From an uncultured Bacilli bacterium (GTDB lineage Bacteria > Bacillota_I > Bacilli_A > RF39 > UBA660): a stretch of DNA of 11,769 nt. Under the pieces are notes generated by a model. It was not told where the DNA came from. It worked only from the letters and a program-made list of their open reading frames with translations, and did not search any database. The position numbers were made by a program, and so were the translations under genes. Shown here in pieces: positions 1 through 5,717 of the stretch (position 1 is the stretch's first letter; each line of letters opens with the position of its first letter). The stretch covers positions 1 through 11,769 of the forward strand of contig CAKOYC010000019.1 in the NCBI GenBank assembly GCA_934130265.1, given 5' to 3'.

Positions 1-157
1 GATTATGAATAGCATTCCTAGTTATCTCGTAATTTTCTGCTATTTCTGATAGTGATAAATTATTAAAGTAATAATCTTTAAAATAATCTTGTTGTTTACT
101 AGTTAATAATTCACCATATAAATCAAACAGCATTGTATAGTATAACATTTCTTCCAT
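1..157 (-). CDS. ylxM: YlxM (UPF0122) SRP-associated HTH protein, 3' end cut by window edge
   Basis: Reading the minus strand from the ATG at 157-155 gives 52 residues (MEEMLYYTMLFDLYGELLTS, then KQQDYFKDYYFNNLSLSEIA, then ENYEITRNAIHN) that run off the left edge. The pattern F-D-x-Y-x-x-L-L-T-x-K-Q, followed by L-S-x-x-E-I-A-E-x-Y-x-(I/V)-(T/S)-R-x-A, is the sigma-70 region-4-like HTH of the UPF0122/YlxM family. The gene is normally found between ftsY and ffh, and it sits downstream of ftsY here. In other Gram-positives YlxM is linked to the signal recognition particle pathway, probably acting on Ffh/4.5S RNA rather than as a transcription factor. The start follows the stop of the upstream membrane-protein gene by one base, with a GGAG Shine-Dalgarno about 6 nt before ATG inside that gene, so translation is probably coupled. 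About half of the usual ~110 residues is visible. ffh should lie just outside the window. Confidence 0.88.
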   Translation of the reverse strand, partial: MEEMLYYTMLFDLYGELLTSKQQDYFKDYYFNNLSLSEIAENYEITRNAIHN

Positions 158-158
158 A

Positions 159-443
159 CTATGCTCCAAAGAAAGTTATTAATATAATAATAGCCCCTAC
201 TCCTAGGTAAACATATGTAGCATATAGTCTTTTATAAATTAGTTGATTATTAATACCCATATCTATAATTGTTATACCAAGAAGTAATTTAAAATAGAAA
301 AATAAATCTTTATAAATAAATGATAATATACCAAATATCAGTAATAATATAGTAAGAATAAACTGAATAGTAAGAAATAGCTTTGTATTATCTTTTTTCT
401 TTTTCATCGCTTTAGGATTTATCTTTGTAATACTCTTTTTCAT
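159..443 (-). CDS. Small three-helix membrane protein between ftsY and ylxM
   Basis: A 94-residue protein with a basic N-terminus (K/R-rich residues 2-20, then KDNTK) and three hydrophobic stretches at about residues 22-44, 47-64 and 74-93. It is almost certainly a small inner-membrane protein. I recognise no family, motif or catalytic residue. Its ATG overlaps the ftsY stop codon as ATGA (441-443 against 440-442), a GGAGGA Shine-Dalgarno lies in the last codons of ftsY, and its own stop is one base from the ylxM start. It is therefore locked into the ftsY-ylxM operon and translated by coupling. Location suggests a role related to membrane targeting or insertion, or simple hitch-hiking; this is inference from context only. 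Most Bacillota have no gene between ftsY and ylxM, so this looks like a lineage-specific insertion. The coding call is strong, the function unknown. Confidence 0.75.
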   Translation of the reverse strand: MKKSITKINPKAMKKKKDNTKLFLTIQFILTILLLIFGILSFIYKDLFFYFKLLLGITIIDMGINNQLIYKRLYATYVYLGVGAIIILITFFGA

Positions 444-1444
444 TTTTCCTCCATGAAATCTTTAAATAATCCATAAATATACTGTTCAATATCAAACTCT
501 TGTAAATCTTCTGCTCGCTCACCAAAACCGATAAACTTAACAGGAACTCCTACCTCTTCTTTAATAGCTAATACAATTCCACCTTTAGCAGTTCCATCCA
601 TTTTAGTAAGGACAATACCTGTGATATTAGTTATTTCTTTAAAAGATATTGCTTGTTTAATACCATTTTGACCAGTGGAAGCATCAAGAACTAGTAGTGT
701 TTCTGTTGGAGAGTTTGGTATTAATTTATTAATAACTCTATTCATTTTTTCTAATTCTTTCATTAAATTAGCTTTATTTTGTAAACGTCCTGCAGTATCA
801 ATAAAGACATAATCATAGTTTTCCTTCAAAGCTAGTTCACAACCTTCATAGATAACACTAGATGGATCAGTTGCTCCTTCCCTACCATAGAAATATGCTC
901 CTGTTCTTTCACTCCATTCTTTTAATTGTTGATAAGCTCCTGCTCTAAAAGTATCTCCTGCTACTAATAATACTTTCTTACCATCTTTTACAAATCTATT
1001 AGCAAGTTTACCAATAGTAGTAGTCTTTCCTACTCCATTAACCCCAACAAATAAATAGACAGTAGGTCCTTCTTCTTTAGTTTCTAACTTAGTAGTTAAT
1101 ACTTCTCCATCAACATAAATGATAAATAATTCATCTACTATCATTTCTTTTAACTCTTCTGGATTTGTAATCTTATCATGATTAACCCTTTCTTTAAGTC
1201 TATCTACAAACTTCATAACAGTATTAACACCAATATCAGCCATTATCAATATTTCTTCTAATTCATTAAAATATTCTTCATTAATCTTTGTATATCTATG
1301 AGTTAAATCAGAAAGAAGTGATGTTACTTGTTTTCTACTCTTACTTAATCCTTTATCATATACTTCTTTTTTCTCTTCTACTGCCTTTTCATTCTTTACT
1401 TCTTCTTTTTTAAATTTTTGTTTTATCTTGTCAAAAAATCCCAT
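440..1444 (-). CDS. ftsY: Signal recognition particle receptor FtsY
   Basis: A 334-residue SRP GTPase that docks ribosome-nascent-chain/SRP complexes at the membrane. A short charged A region (residues 1-35, starting MGFFDKIKQKFKKEE, a likely membrane-binding amphipathic helix) precedes the four-helix N domain (about 36-115) and the G domain. G-domain motifs are visible: P-loop GVNGVGKTTT (134-143), DTFRAGA (164-170), DTAGR (216-220), TKMDG (280-284) and the closing GFGER (306-310). The length is normal for Gram-positive FtsY. The ATG at 1444 is preceded by GGAG about 8 nt upstream. It is the first gene of an operon continuing into the small membrane protein and ylxM. A weak promoter may lie in the 54-bp gap upstream (TATGAT at 1474-1469, or TAGAAT at 1469-1464, on the minus strand). 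The stop is TGA, arguing against a TGA=Trp code. Confidence 0.97.
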   Translation of the reverse strand: MGFFDKIKQKFKKEEVKNEKAVEEKKEVYDKGLSKSRKQVTSLLSDLTHRYTKINEEYFNELEEILIMADIGVNTVMKFVDRLKERVNHDKITNPEELKEMIVDELFIIYVDGEVLTTKLETKEEGPTVYLFVGVNGVGKTTTIGKLANRFVKDGKKVLLVAGDTFRAGAYQQLKEWSERTGAYFYGREGATDPSSVIYEGCELALKENYDYVFIDTAGRLQNKANLMKELEKMNRVINKLIPNSPTETLLVLDASTGQNGIKQAISFKEITNITGIVLTKMDGTAKGGIVLAIKEEVGVPVKFIGFGERAEDLQEFDIEQYIYGLFKDFMEEK

Positions 1445-1473
1445 GTTATCAACTCCATACCATATTCTATCAT

Positions 1474-1500
1474 AAAAAAAAGAAGATTACACCTCATTTT
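1474..1500 (-). terminator. Possible weak terminator after the Xre gene
   Basis: On the minus strand, directly after the Xre-gene stop, a four-pair stem (GAGG / CTTC with one G-U, loop TGTAAT) is followed by eight T residues (1481-1474). The upstream AAAA can pair with the start of the T tract. The stem is thin, so termination would be partial at best, and it sits only about 30 bases before ftsY. The ftsY operon might therefore receive read-through from the Xre gene. Confidence 0.35.
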
Positions 1501-1798
1501 AGTAATTTCCCATTAAAACAGTAGCAAAAACATTACTTCTTTCTAAATCATCTAAGGGTAGAAAGGTTTTTACTCTATTTTTTTCATCTATTAGTGTACA
1601 ATAAGTAGTACCTTCAAGTAAGAATCTATAGTCTATATCAAAATAGTTAGCCAAAGTTTTGATATTAGTTAGGTTATTACTCTTATTATGAGTTAAATCT
1701 AATAATGTTGTATAAGGAAAACAAGCATCTTTAGCCAGTTGATAATAACTCTTAATTTTTCTTCTTTTCATTAAATATTCTAATACCTCTATATTCAT
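1499..1798 (-). CDS. Short Xre/Cro-C1-type DNA-binding protein
   Basis: A 99-residue protein. Residues 1-62 fit a Cro/C1 HTH: an initial helix (VLEYLMKRRKI), then SYYQLAKDACFPYTTLLDLT, which matches the 'xxxLAxxxGxxxxTLxxL' helix-turn-helix, then N-L-T-N-I-K-T-L-A-N-Y-F-D-I-D-Y-R-F-L-L, the usual closing helices. Residues 63-99 form a short tail of unknown role (ending RSNVFATVLMGNY). Translation starts at ATG 1798 with AGAGGTGAT a few bases upstream. It has its own promoter (1820-1849) with two copies of a 9-bp motif nearby, a plausible autoregulatory operator. It lies between an ADP-ribosyltransferase-like gene and ftsY, both in the same direction; whether it controls the former is unknown. 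The fold is confident, the target is not. Confidence 0.82.
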   Translation of the reverse strand: MNIEVLEYLMKRRKIKSYYQLAKDACFPYTTLLDLTHNKSNNLTNIKTLANYFDIDYRFLLEGTTYCTLIDEKNRVKTFLPLDDLERSNVFATVLMGNY

Positions 1799-1819
1799 GC
1801 ATCTATCACCTCTAGAAAT

Positions 1820-1849
1820 ATTATATAAGGATAGCTTTTAATAAAACAA
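1820..1849 (-). promoter_or_regulatory. Promoter of the Xre-family gene
   Basis: On the minus strand, a perfect TATAAT -10 (1825-1820) lies 18 bp from TTGTTT (-35, 1849-1844; four of six consensus bases). It is about 22 bases upstream of the ATG, leaving room for the AGAGGTGAT ribosome binding site. Two direct copies of ATAGCTTTT flank the -35. Confidence 0.6.
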
Positions 1850-1857
1850 TAGCTTTT
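1831..1857. repeat. Direct 9-bp repeat ATAGCTTTT at the Xre promoter (possible operator)
   Basis: ATAGCTTTT occurs at 1831-1839 and again at 1849-1857, an 18-bp period, covering the spacer and the upstream edge of the -35 of the Xre promoter. Two same-face sites about 1.7 helical turns apart at a promoter are compatible with binding by the adjacent Xre protein. The region is AT-rich, so chance is not excluded. Confidence 0.4.
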
Positions 1858-1864
1858 TAAAAAT

Positions 1865-2542
1865 TTAAACTTTCTTCGTATTAGTTTTTTCTAATATTTC
1901 TGAATCTAGTACTCTTATTACTAATTTTTCATTATTATCTAGTTCTTTAGTAGTAGTTTTTACTATATCAAAAGAGTAATTTTCTTTATTTAAAAGTATT
2001 TCCTCTTGATCATGACTTTTTGATAATATTAATCTATCACTTTTACTATCTAGTAAAATAGCATAAGGACAAATAGCTACTTTCGATCCTTTCTTTAAGT
2101 TTATTTGATATAGATAGTGTCTTTTATTACCTGATACTAGAAAATCATCACAAGTATCAATATCTAAACTAGTAGATATTAATTCACTTTTTGATAATAA
2201 TTCTTCTTCACTATCATCACTTAAAGAAAAGGCTCGATAAACAGTTGTATCTTCATCTAAAGTTAAATTAATATTTAATACCTTATTTTTAATATTTATA
2301 AGACTTTCTTTAAAACTATCAAGAGAGGAAAAGGACACATCTTTAAAAACAGTAAAGGACATAAACATATTAGCAGGATTACTTAATAATCTTTTATATT
2401 TATTATATACATCTACTACTTCTTTTTCTTCTATATCTAATGAGTTAATCGCTCTACCTAGTCTTGATTTATATATTAATAAAGCATTTTTATCATCATC
2501 ACTTAACTCTTCAAATTTATTTTTTAACTCTTCATATACCAT
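1865..2542 (-). CDS. ADP-ribosyltransferase-like protein (R-S-E clade, QxE variant)
   Basis: I take the start as ATG 2542 (225 aa), because TAGGAG lies 9 nt before it; an upstream in-frame TTG at 2551 would sit directly on the Shine-Dalgarno. The protein has the order of the clostridial-type ADP-ribosyltransferase fold (ADPrib_exo_Tox): an N-lobe helix with IYKSRLGRAINSL (about 23-35), T-V-Y-R-A with candidate NAD-binding Arg103, the S-T-S motif (LISTSLD, Ser123-Ser125), and a closing Q-E-E-I-L-L (Gln179, Glu181) followed by a beta strand ending FDIV. Family members using Arg acceptors have ExE; QxE is known from C3-type enzymes. There is no signal peptide or membrane segment, so it acts inside the cell or is exported by a non-Sec route. 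It has its own promoter divergent from the truncated transporter gene. Fold assignment is by motif and moderate; target and activity are unknown. Confidence 0.6.
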   Translation of the reverse strand: MVYEELKNKFEELSDDDKNALLIYKSRLGRAINSLDIEEKEVVDVYNKYKRLLSNPANMFMSFTVFKDVSFSSLDSFKESLINIKNKVLNINLTLDEDTTVYRAFSLSDDSEEELLSKSELISTSLDIDTCDDFLVSGNKRHYLYQINLKKGSKVAICPYAILLDSKSDRLILSKSHDQEEILLNKENYSFDIVKTTTKELDNNEKLVIRVLDSEILEKTNTKKV

Positions 2543-2562
2543 ACATATCAACTCCTAAATCT

Positions 2563-2591
2563 ATTATAACTAAATTCATTTAAAGGAACAA
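2563..2591 (-). promoter_or_regulatory. Promoter of the ADP-ribosyltransferase-like gene
   Basis: On the minus strand, TTGTTC (-35, 2591-2586) and a perfect TATAAT (-10, 2568-2563) are separated by 17 bp. TAGGAG and the ATG at 2542 follow. Its -35 overlaps that of the divergent plus-strand promoter, so the two would compete or share a regulator. Confidence 0.6.
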
Positions 2592-2613
2592 CAAAAACAA
2601 ATATACATATAAT
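2585..2613 (+). promoter_or_regulatory. Promoter of the substrate-binding lipoprotein gene
   Basis: On the plus strand, a perfect TATAAT (-10, 2608-2613) lies 17 bp after GGAACA (2585-2590), a poor -35. The -10 is 27 bases before the TTG start. A strong ribosome binding site AAAGGAGG (2625-2632) lies 7 nt before TTG. Confidence 0.5.
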
Positions 2614-2639
2614 ACTTTGAACTGAAAGGAGGATTTAGT

Positions 2640-3266
2640 TTGAAAAAAAATATTTTGTATATCGGTTCTATTCTAATTGTCTTTGTCCTAGCTTGTTCAG
2701 TATTATTTAATTTCAATAAGAAGAAAGATGAGAAGAAGGAATATACCGATGTTACTTTAGCAGAAGTTACTCACTCTATCTTCTATGCACCTATGTATGT
2801 GGCTATAGAAAAGGGTTATTTTAAAGATAATGGAATTAATCTTAATCTCATTTTAACTCCAGGAGCTGATAAAGTTAGTGCTGCTGTTTTATCAGGAGAT
2901 GCTGATATTGGATTTGCTGGTAGTGAAACTACTATCTATGTTTATAATGGTGGTGAAAAAGATTATCTAAAGACTTTTGCTCAATTGACCCAAAAAGATG
3001 GATCATTTATAGTATCAAGAAAAAAGATTGATAACTTTACCCTTGATGACTTAAAAGGAAAAGATGTAATTGGTGGGCGTGCAGGTGGTATGCCAGAAAT
3101 GACCTTTGAATGGGCTTTAAAAGAACATAATATAGATCCTAAGAAAGATGTTAATATAGATACTTCTATTGCTTTTGCAGCGATGAGTTCAGCATTCATT
3201 GGTGGACAAGGTGATTTTGTTACCCTATTTGATGATAATGTAATAAAAAGAAAGCTAGCTAGTTAA
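2640..3266 (+). pseudogene. NMT1/THI5-type ABC transporter substrate-binding lipoprotein, 3'-truncated
   Basis: A TTG start (2640) with AAAGGAGG 7 nt upstream opens a 208-residue frame. The N-terminus has a basic head, a hydrophobic core and V-L-A-C (Cys19), a probable lipobox, followed by a charged linker. Residues 36-196 match the first lobe and part of the second lobe of NMT1/THI5-like substrate-binding proteins: HSIFYAPMYVAIEKGYFKDN (45-64), LSGDADIGFAGSET (84-97), GGRAGGMPEM (145-154) and GGQGDFVTLF (188-197). Family members run to about 320-340 residues; here the frame ends KRKLAS just after the GDFVTLF strand, so about a third is missing, including the rest of the closing lobe. The end overlaps the stop of a convergent serine recombinase. 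I infer interruption by integration, not simple decay, because the preceding frame is intact. No partner permease or ATPase gene is visible. Confidence 0.8.
3243..3266. other. Putative attachment-site junction of an integrated element
   Basis: Homology to substrate-binding proteins stops at about 3240. The recombinase frame ends at 3255 and the truncated gene at 3266, so the junction should lie in this short interval. It contains AGCTAGCT/CTAGCTAG (3253-3262), a nested palindrome, next to another palindrome, TTAAAATTTTAA (3263-3274). Large serine recombinases usually sit immediately inside one attachment site of their element, which is the geometry here. The exact crossover bases cannot be defined without the other end. 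Confidence 0.5.
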
Positions 3267-4853
3267 AATTTTAATGATATAAGTAACATCATTATCAGTT
3301 TCTCTTTTAAACTTTATCCTTTCAGTAAAATTAAAATTATCCATAAACAAGTATATATTTAATATAATACTTTTATCTTGTTTTTTTACATCTATACGTT
3401 TTAATATGCTTGAGATAATAATTTCTCTTATTTTATCAATAGTAATATTATCATTTAGATAATTTATTATATCATTTAGATTATTATATTTGGTATTATT
3501 ATCATCTATAGTTTTTATTCTTTCATTATAATCACTTATTCTTACTAAGTATTCTTCTTTAGATATTAATTTGTCTAAGTATAAATCTAATAGTTTATTC
3601 TTTTTAATATTTATCTTTTTTATTTCTAAACTATTATCTTTCTCTTTATTGTTTTTCTTATAATAATTCATTAATATATCAATAATACTTTTTTTACTAA
3701 TATCTAATTTTTTTATTATTTTATCAAATATGTAGTTTAATTCACTATCTCTAATATTAGCTGAATCACATACTTTTTTACCATTTTTTAAGTAGTTAGA
3801 ACATACCCAGGTAGCATCACTTTTATCTTTTTTAAAATATCTTCGATAGAATAAGTATTTATCATTAAAGCAATATATTTTATTACTATATAGATATAAC
3901 TCTTTATTATTAGTTGTTTTCTTATACTGCTTTCTTCTTTTAGATAATCTATTATTGGCAAGCAACCAAAGCTGTTCTGTTACTATTGGTGGAATAGAGT
4001 CTATATCTTTACAAAGATACCATTCATCTTCTGTTAGATACTCTACTTTTTTAGTCATATAATCAACCACTCTTGTTTTTCTTCCACAGTAATAACCTTT
4101 ATATTTAGGATTTGCAATCATTCTAGAGACTGTTGAGATAGAAAATTTATTTCCCATACTAGTTTTTATATTCTTGCTATTTAGTTCTTTTACTATTTTA
4201 GAAATAGATAATTTATCTATAGCATACTTTCTATAAATACTTTCTACTACTCTAGCTTCTTTTTCTACTATAACTAATTTTTTACTTTCCTTATCTTTTT
4301 TATATCCATATAATAAGTTGTTTCCAAGAATTATCTTTTTTTCTATAGCCCTATTCATACCAAATCTTACTCTCTCTGATAAACGCCTTACCTCATCTTG
4401 AGCAAGAGAAGCCATTATAGTTAATCTTAATTCTGAATCGGGTAAAACAGTATTAATATTATCATTCACAAAAAAAACTGCTACTCCATTATTTAGTAAT
4501 TCTCTTGTATATTTAATACTATCTAGAGTATTTCTTGAAAACCGTGATATTTCTTTAGTAATTATTAAGTCAAATTTATCACTTTTTGAATCATTTATCA
4601 TTTTCATAAATTGTTCTCTTTTAGTATCATTAGTACCTGTTATACCTTCATCTATATATGATGTTATATAAATCCAGTTTAAGTTATTATCTATTACCTT
4701 TTTAAAGTGCTCCACCTGGTTTATTAAGGAGTTTTTTTGTTCTTTATGATCAGTTGATACTCTAGCATAGATTACTACTCTTAAATTAATATCATTTATA
4801 CTTATACCACTATTTAACATATTTCTAATATTAAGTAAATTAATAATAATCAC
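3255..4853 (-). CDS. Large serine recombinase (site-specific integrase)
   Basis: A 532-residue recombinase that would integrate and excise the element by double-strand cleavage with a phosphoserine intermediate. The resolvase/invertase catalytic domain starts at VVIYARVST with nucleophile Ser33; EGITGT (69-74), KEISRFSRN (100-108) and the long E helix (about 140-172) follow. The Recombinase domain covers about 178-300 (LLYGYKKD, NPKYKGYYCG). A zinc-ribbon region (about 325-370) has Cys328, Cys351 and Cys362, but the second Cys of the usual first pair is Asp331. A coiled-coil segment (about 405-450) and C-terminal tail follow. The start is uncertain: GTG 4853 lies inside the end of the 44-aa upstream ORF with no clear Shine-Dalgarno, while ATG 4820 (Met12) would still leave the catalytic domain complete. 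The 3' end abuts the truncated lipoprotein gene, as expected for an integrase next to its attachment site. Confidence 0.93.
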   Translation of the reverse strand: MIIINLLNIRNMLNSGISINDINLRVVIYARVSTDHKEQKNSLINQVEHFKKVIDNNLNWIYITSYIDEGITGTNDTKREQFMKMINDSKSDKFDLIITKEISRFSRNTLDSIKYTRELLNNGVAVFFVNDNINTVLPDSELRLTIMASLAQDEVRRLSERVRFGMNRAIEKKIILGNNLLYGYKKDKESKKLVIVEKEARVVESIYRKYAIDKLSISKIVKELNSKNIKTSMGNKFSISTVSRMIANPKYKGYYCGRKTRVVDYMTKKVEYLTEDEWYLCKDIDSIPPIVTEQLWLLANNRLSKRRKQYKKTTNNKELYLYSNKIYCFNDKYLFYRRYFKKDKSDATWVCSNYLKNGKKVCDSANIRDSELNYIFDKIIKKLDISKKSIIDILMNYYKKNNKEKDNSLEIKKINIKKNKLLDLYLDKLISKEEYLVRISDYNERIKTIDDNNTKYNNLNDIINYLNDNITIDKIREIIISSILKRIDVKKQDKSIILNIYLFMDNFNFTERIKFKRETDNDVTYIIKILTS

Positions 4854-4974
4854 CTAATTCTTTTAATAAACTATCTAAAGTATATTCATACGTTTGATAA
4901 GTTATTTTATCTTGATTATATAACTTCTGATTAACAGCAAGAGCTAGTTTAAGAATTAATATTTCTTTAGTCAT
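4840..4974 (-). CDS. 44-residue ORF coupled to the serine recombinase
   Basis: From ATG 4974 the minus strand reads MTKEILILKLALAVNQKLYN, then QDKITYQTYEYTLDSLLKEL, then GDYY and a TAA at 4842-4840. It overlaps the recombinase GTG by 14 bases, suggesting translational coupling. The pattern of a hydrophobic helix, then K-I-T-Y-x-x-Y, then a second amphipathic helix ending LLKEL resembles the short SHOCT-like helical hairpin proteins often found beside serine recombinases; this is a resemblance by eye, not a firm family call. There is no proper Shine-Dalgarno, and a TATAAT lies only 6 bases before the ATG, so the transcript could be leaderless. A role as a directionality factor is possible but unsupported. 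Confidence 0.55.
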   Translation of the reverse strand: MTKEILILKLALAVNQKLYNQDKITYQTYEYTLDSLLKELGDYY

Positions 4975-4979
4975 ACTTA

Positions 4980-5008
4980 ATTATATGGCAAATAAAAAAA
5001 AGTATTAA
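4980..5008 (-). promoter_or_regulatory. Promoter of the recombinase operon, possibly giving a leaderless mRNA
   Basis: On the minus strand, a perfect TATAAT (-10, 4985-4980) lies 17 bp after TTAATA (-35, 5008-5003; four of six bases). The 44-aa ORF starts at 4974, so transcription would begin at or within a base or two of its ATG. The -35 overlaps the terminator hairpin of the upstream operon. Confidence 0.45.
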
Positions 5009-5023
5009 TTACTAATACCTTTT
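4994..5023 (-). terminator. Intrinsic terminator of the T7SS substrate operon
   Basis: On the minus strand, GTATTA / TAATAC (5018-5013 with 5007-5002, loop GTAAT) is extended by a G-U pair and four A-T pairs to an 11-pair stem, then eight T residues (5001-4994). It begins two bases after the stop codon of the 96-aa gene and separates the T7SS genes from the recombinase. Confidence 0.8.
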
Positions 5024-5025
5024 AT

Positions 5026-5316
5026 CTATCTATTTCCAAGTTCTTTTTCAATATTTTTAATATCAGAAGAAGCTCCTTCAGCTGACTCAGTTAGTGATTT
5101 TTCAATATCCATTCTAACTTCATCAAATCTAGTTTTTAATCTTTCTACTTCTCCTTTAATATCAGCTACAATTGAATCAATATTTGCACTTGTTACACCA
5201 ACATTAGTATAAGCATAATCAATATTATTTTTATACTCCTCCATTGATGAAGCAAATTTGGTTTTAATCATATCTACTTGAGCCATTATCGCTTGTACTG
5301 ATACAGTATTTTCCAT
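5026..5316 (-). CDS. Small helical T7SS-associated protein (96 aa, WXG100-like)
   Basis: A 96-residue acidic protein predicted to be almost entirely helical, in two helices (about 5-33 and 45-92) joined by a turn at YTNVGVTSA (36-44). This matches WXG100-type proteins in size and hairpin layout, but it has no W-x-G; a Tyr-x3-Gly (Y36, G40) stands at the hinge. It lacks a signal peptide and membrane segment, as expected of a type VII substrate or substrate partner. It is the last gene of the cluster, 18 bases after the 95-aa gene, with AAAGGAGG before its ATG and a terminator straight after its stop. I infer that it pairs with the 95-aa neighbour as a heterodimer or acts as a partner of the 368-aa protein. 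No specific family was recognised. Confidence 0.7.
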   Translation of the reverse strand: MENTVSVQAIMAQVDMIKTKFASSMEEYKNNIDYAYTNVGVTSANIDSIVADIKGEVERLKTRFDEVRMDIEKSLTESAEGASSDIKNIEKELGNR

Positions 5317-5334
5317 TATTATGCCTCCTTTAAA

Positions 5335-5622
5335 TTATCTTTCATTTAAATTTTCTAATTGTCCTAAAACATATTGTAAGTCTGCTATTCTTTGATTAAT
5401 GTAATCATTGAATTTTTTTCCATCTTGATCAACAAATGTATCGATTTTATTAATAGCAACTTGACCTCCACTAGTTTTATAGTTTTGTTCAAAATTTTCA
5501 TGAGTTTCTGTTCTTAGATTGCTTAATTGTCTACTCATTTGTATATTAGATTCTTCTAATAATTTGATGGCTGCTCTTACCTCACTTGGTTCCCATTGAG
5601 TTAAATCACTGTAACTTGCCAT
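5335..5622 (-). CDS. Small helical T7SS-associated protein (95 aa, WXG100-like)
   Basis: The start is taken as ATG 5622 because AGGAGGT lies 7-8 nt before it; the in-frame GTG at 5631 overlaps the Shine-Dalgarno itself. The 95-residue product is a helical hairpin: helix 1 about 12-45 (EPSEVRAAIKLLEESNIQMS), hinge NYKTSGGQVA (47-56), helix 2 about 57-93. The hinge Y48-x3-G52-G53-x2-A mirrors WDTQGGRSA in the 105-aa protein upstream, so the two are probably distant paralogues of the WXG100 superfamily with an expanded hinge. There is no Sec signal. It follows a promoter region similar to that before the 105-aa gene and is co-transcribed with the 96-aa gene. It is likely a secreted substrate or adaptor of the EssC machine, inferred from context and shape. 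Confidence 0.72.
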   Translation of the reverse strand: MASYSDLTQWEPSEVRAAIKLLEESNIQMSRQLSNLRTETHENFEQNYKTSGGQVAINKIDTFVDQDGKKFNDYINQRIADLQYVLGQLENLNER

Positions 5623-5652
5623 TTCTTTCACCTCCTATTATTTTATATTTAA

Positions 5653-5681
5653 ACTTTAACACAATTCTTTTTGCTAATCAA
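5653..5681 (-). promoter_or_regulatory. Promoter P2 of the 95/96-aa gene pair
   Basis: On the minus strand, TTGATT (-35, 5681-5676), a 17-bp spacer and TAAAGT (-10, 5658-5653) are preceded by an extended-10 TGT. It resembles P1 (7170-7198) in hexamers, spacing and flanking bases. Confidence 0.55.
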
Positions 5682-5703
5682 TTATATTTACGATTATTTA
5701 CAT
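5654..5703 (-). repeat. Upstream control element, copy 2
   Basis: Read on the minus strand from 5703, this 50-base block matches the block from 7220 at 38 of 50 positions without gaps. The strongest parts are ATGTAAATA at the start and AATTGA-TAG around the -35. Both copies end in an extended -10 at the same spacing. A perfect TTACATGTAA palindrome overlaps its distal edge here only. Confidence 0.6.
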
Positions 5704-5717
5704 GTAATAAATTAATA

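Noticed and set aside
2543..2551. TTG at 2551 as start of the ADP-ribosyltransferase-like gene
   Set aside because: It touches the GGAG ribosome site directly; ATG 2542 has proper 9-nt spacing.
2981..3199. Minus-strand open frame of 72 codons inside the lipoprotein gene
   Set aside because: It lies wholly antisense to a conserved coding region and shows no ribosome site or recognisable protein.
4975..5025. Second element end or remainder of the lipoprotein gene just right of the recombinase
   Set aside because: The gap contains only a terminator and a promoter. No translated frame resembles the missing C-terminal lobe, and no copy of the CTAGCTAG junction sequence is present.
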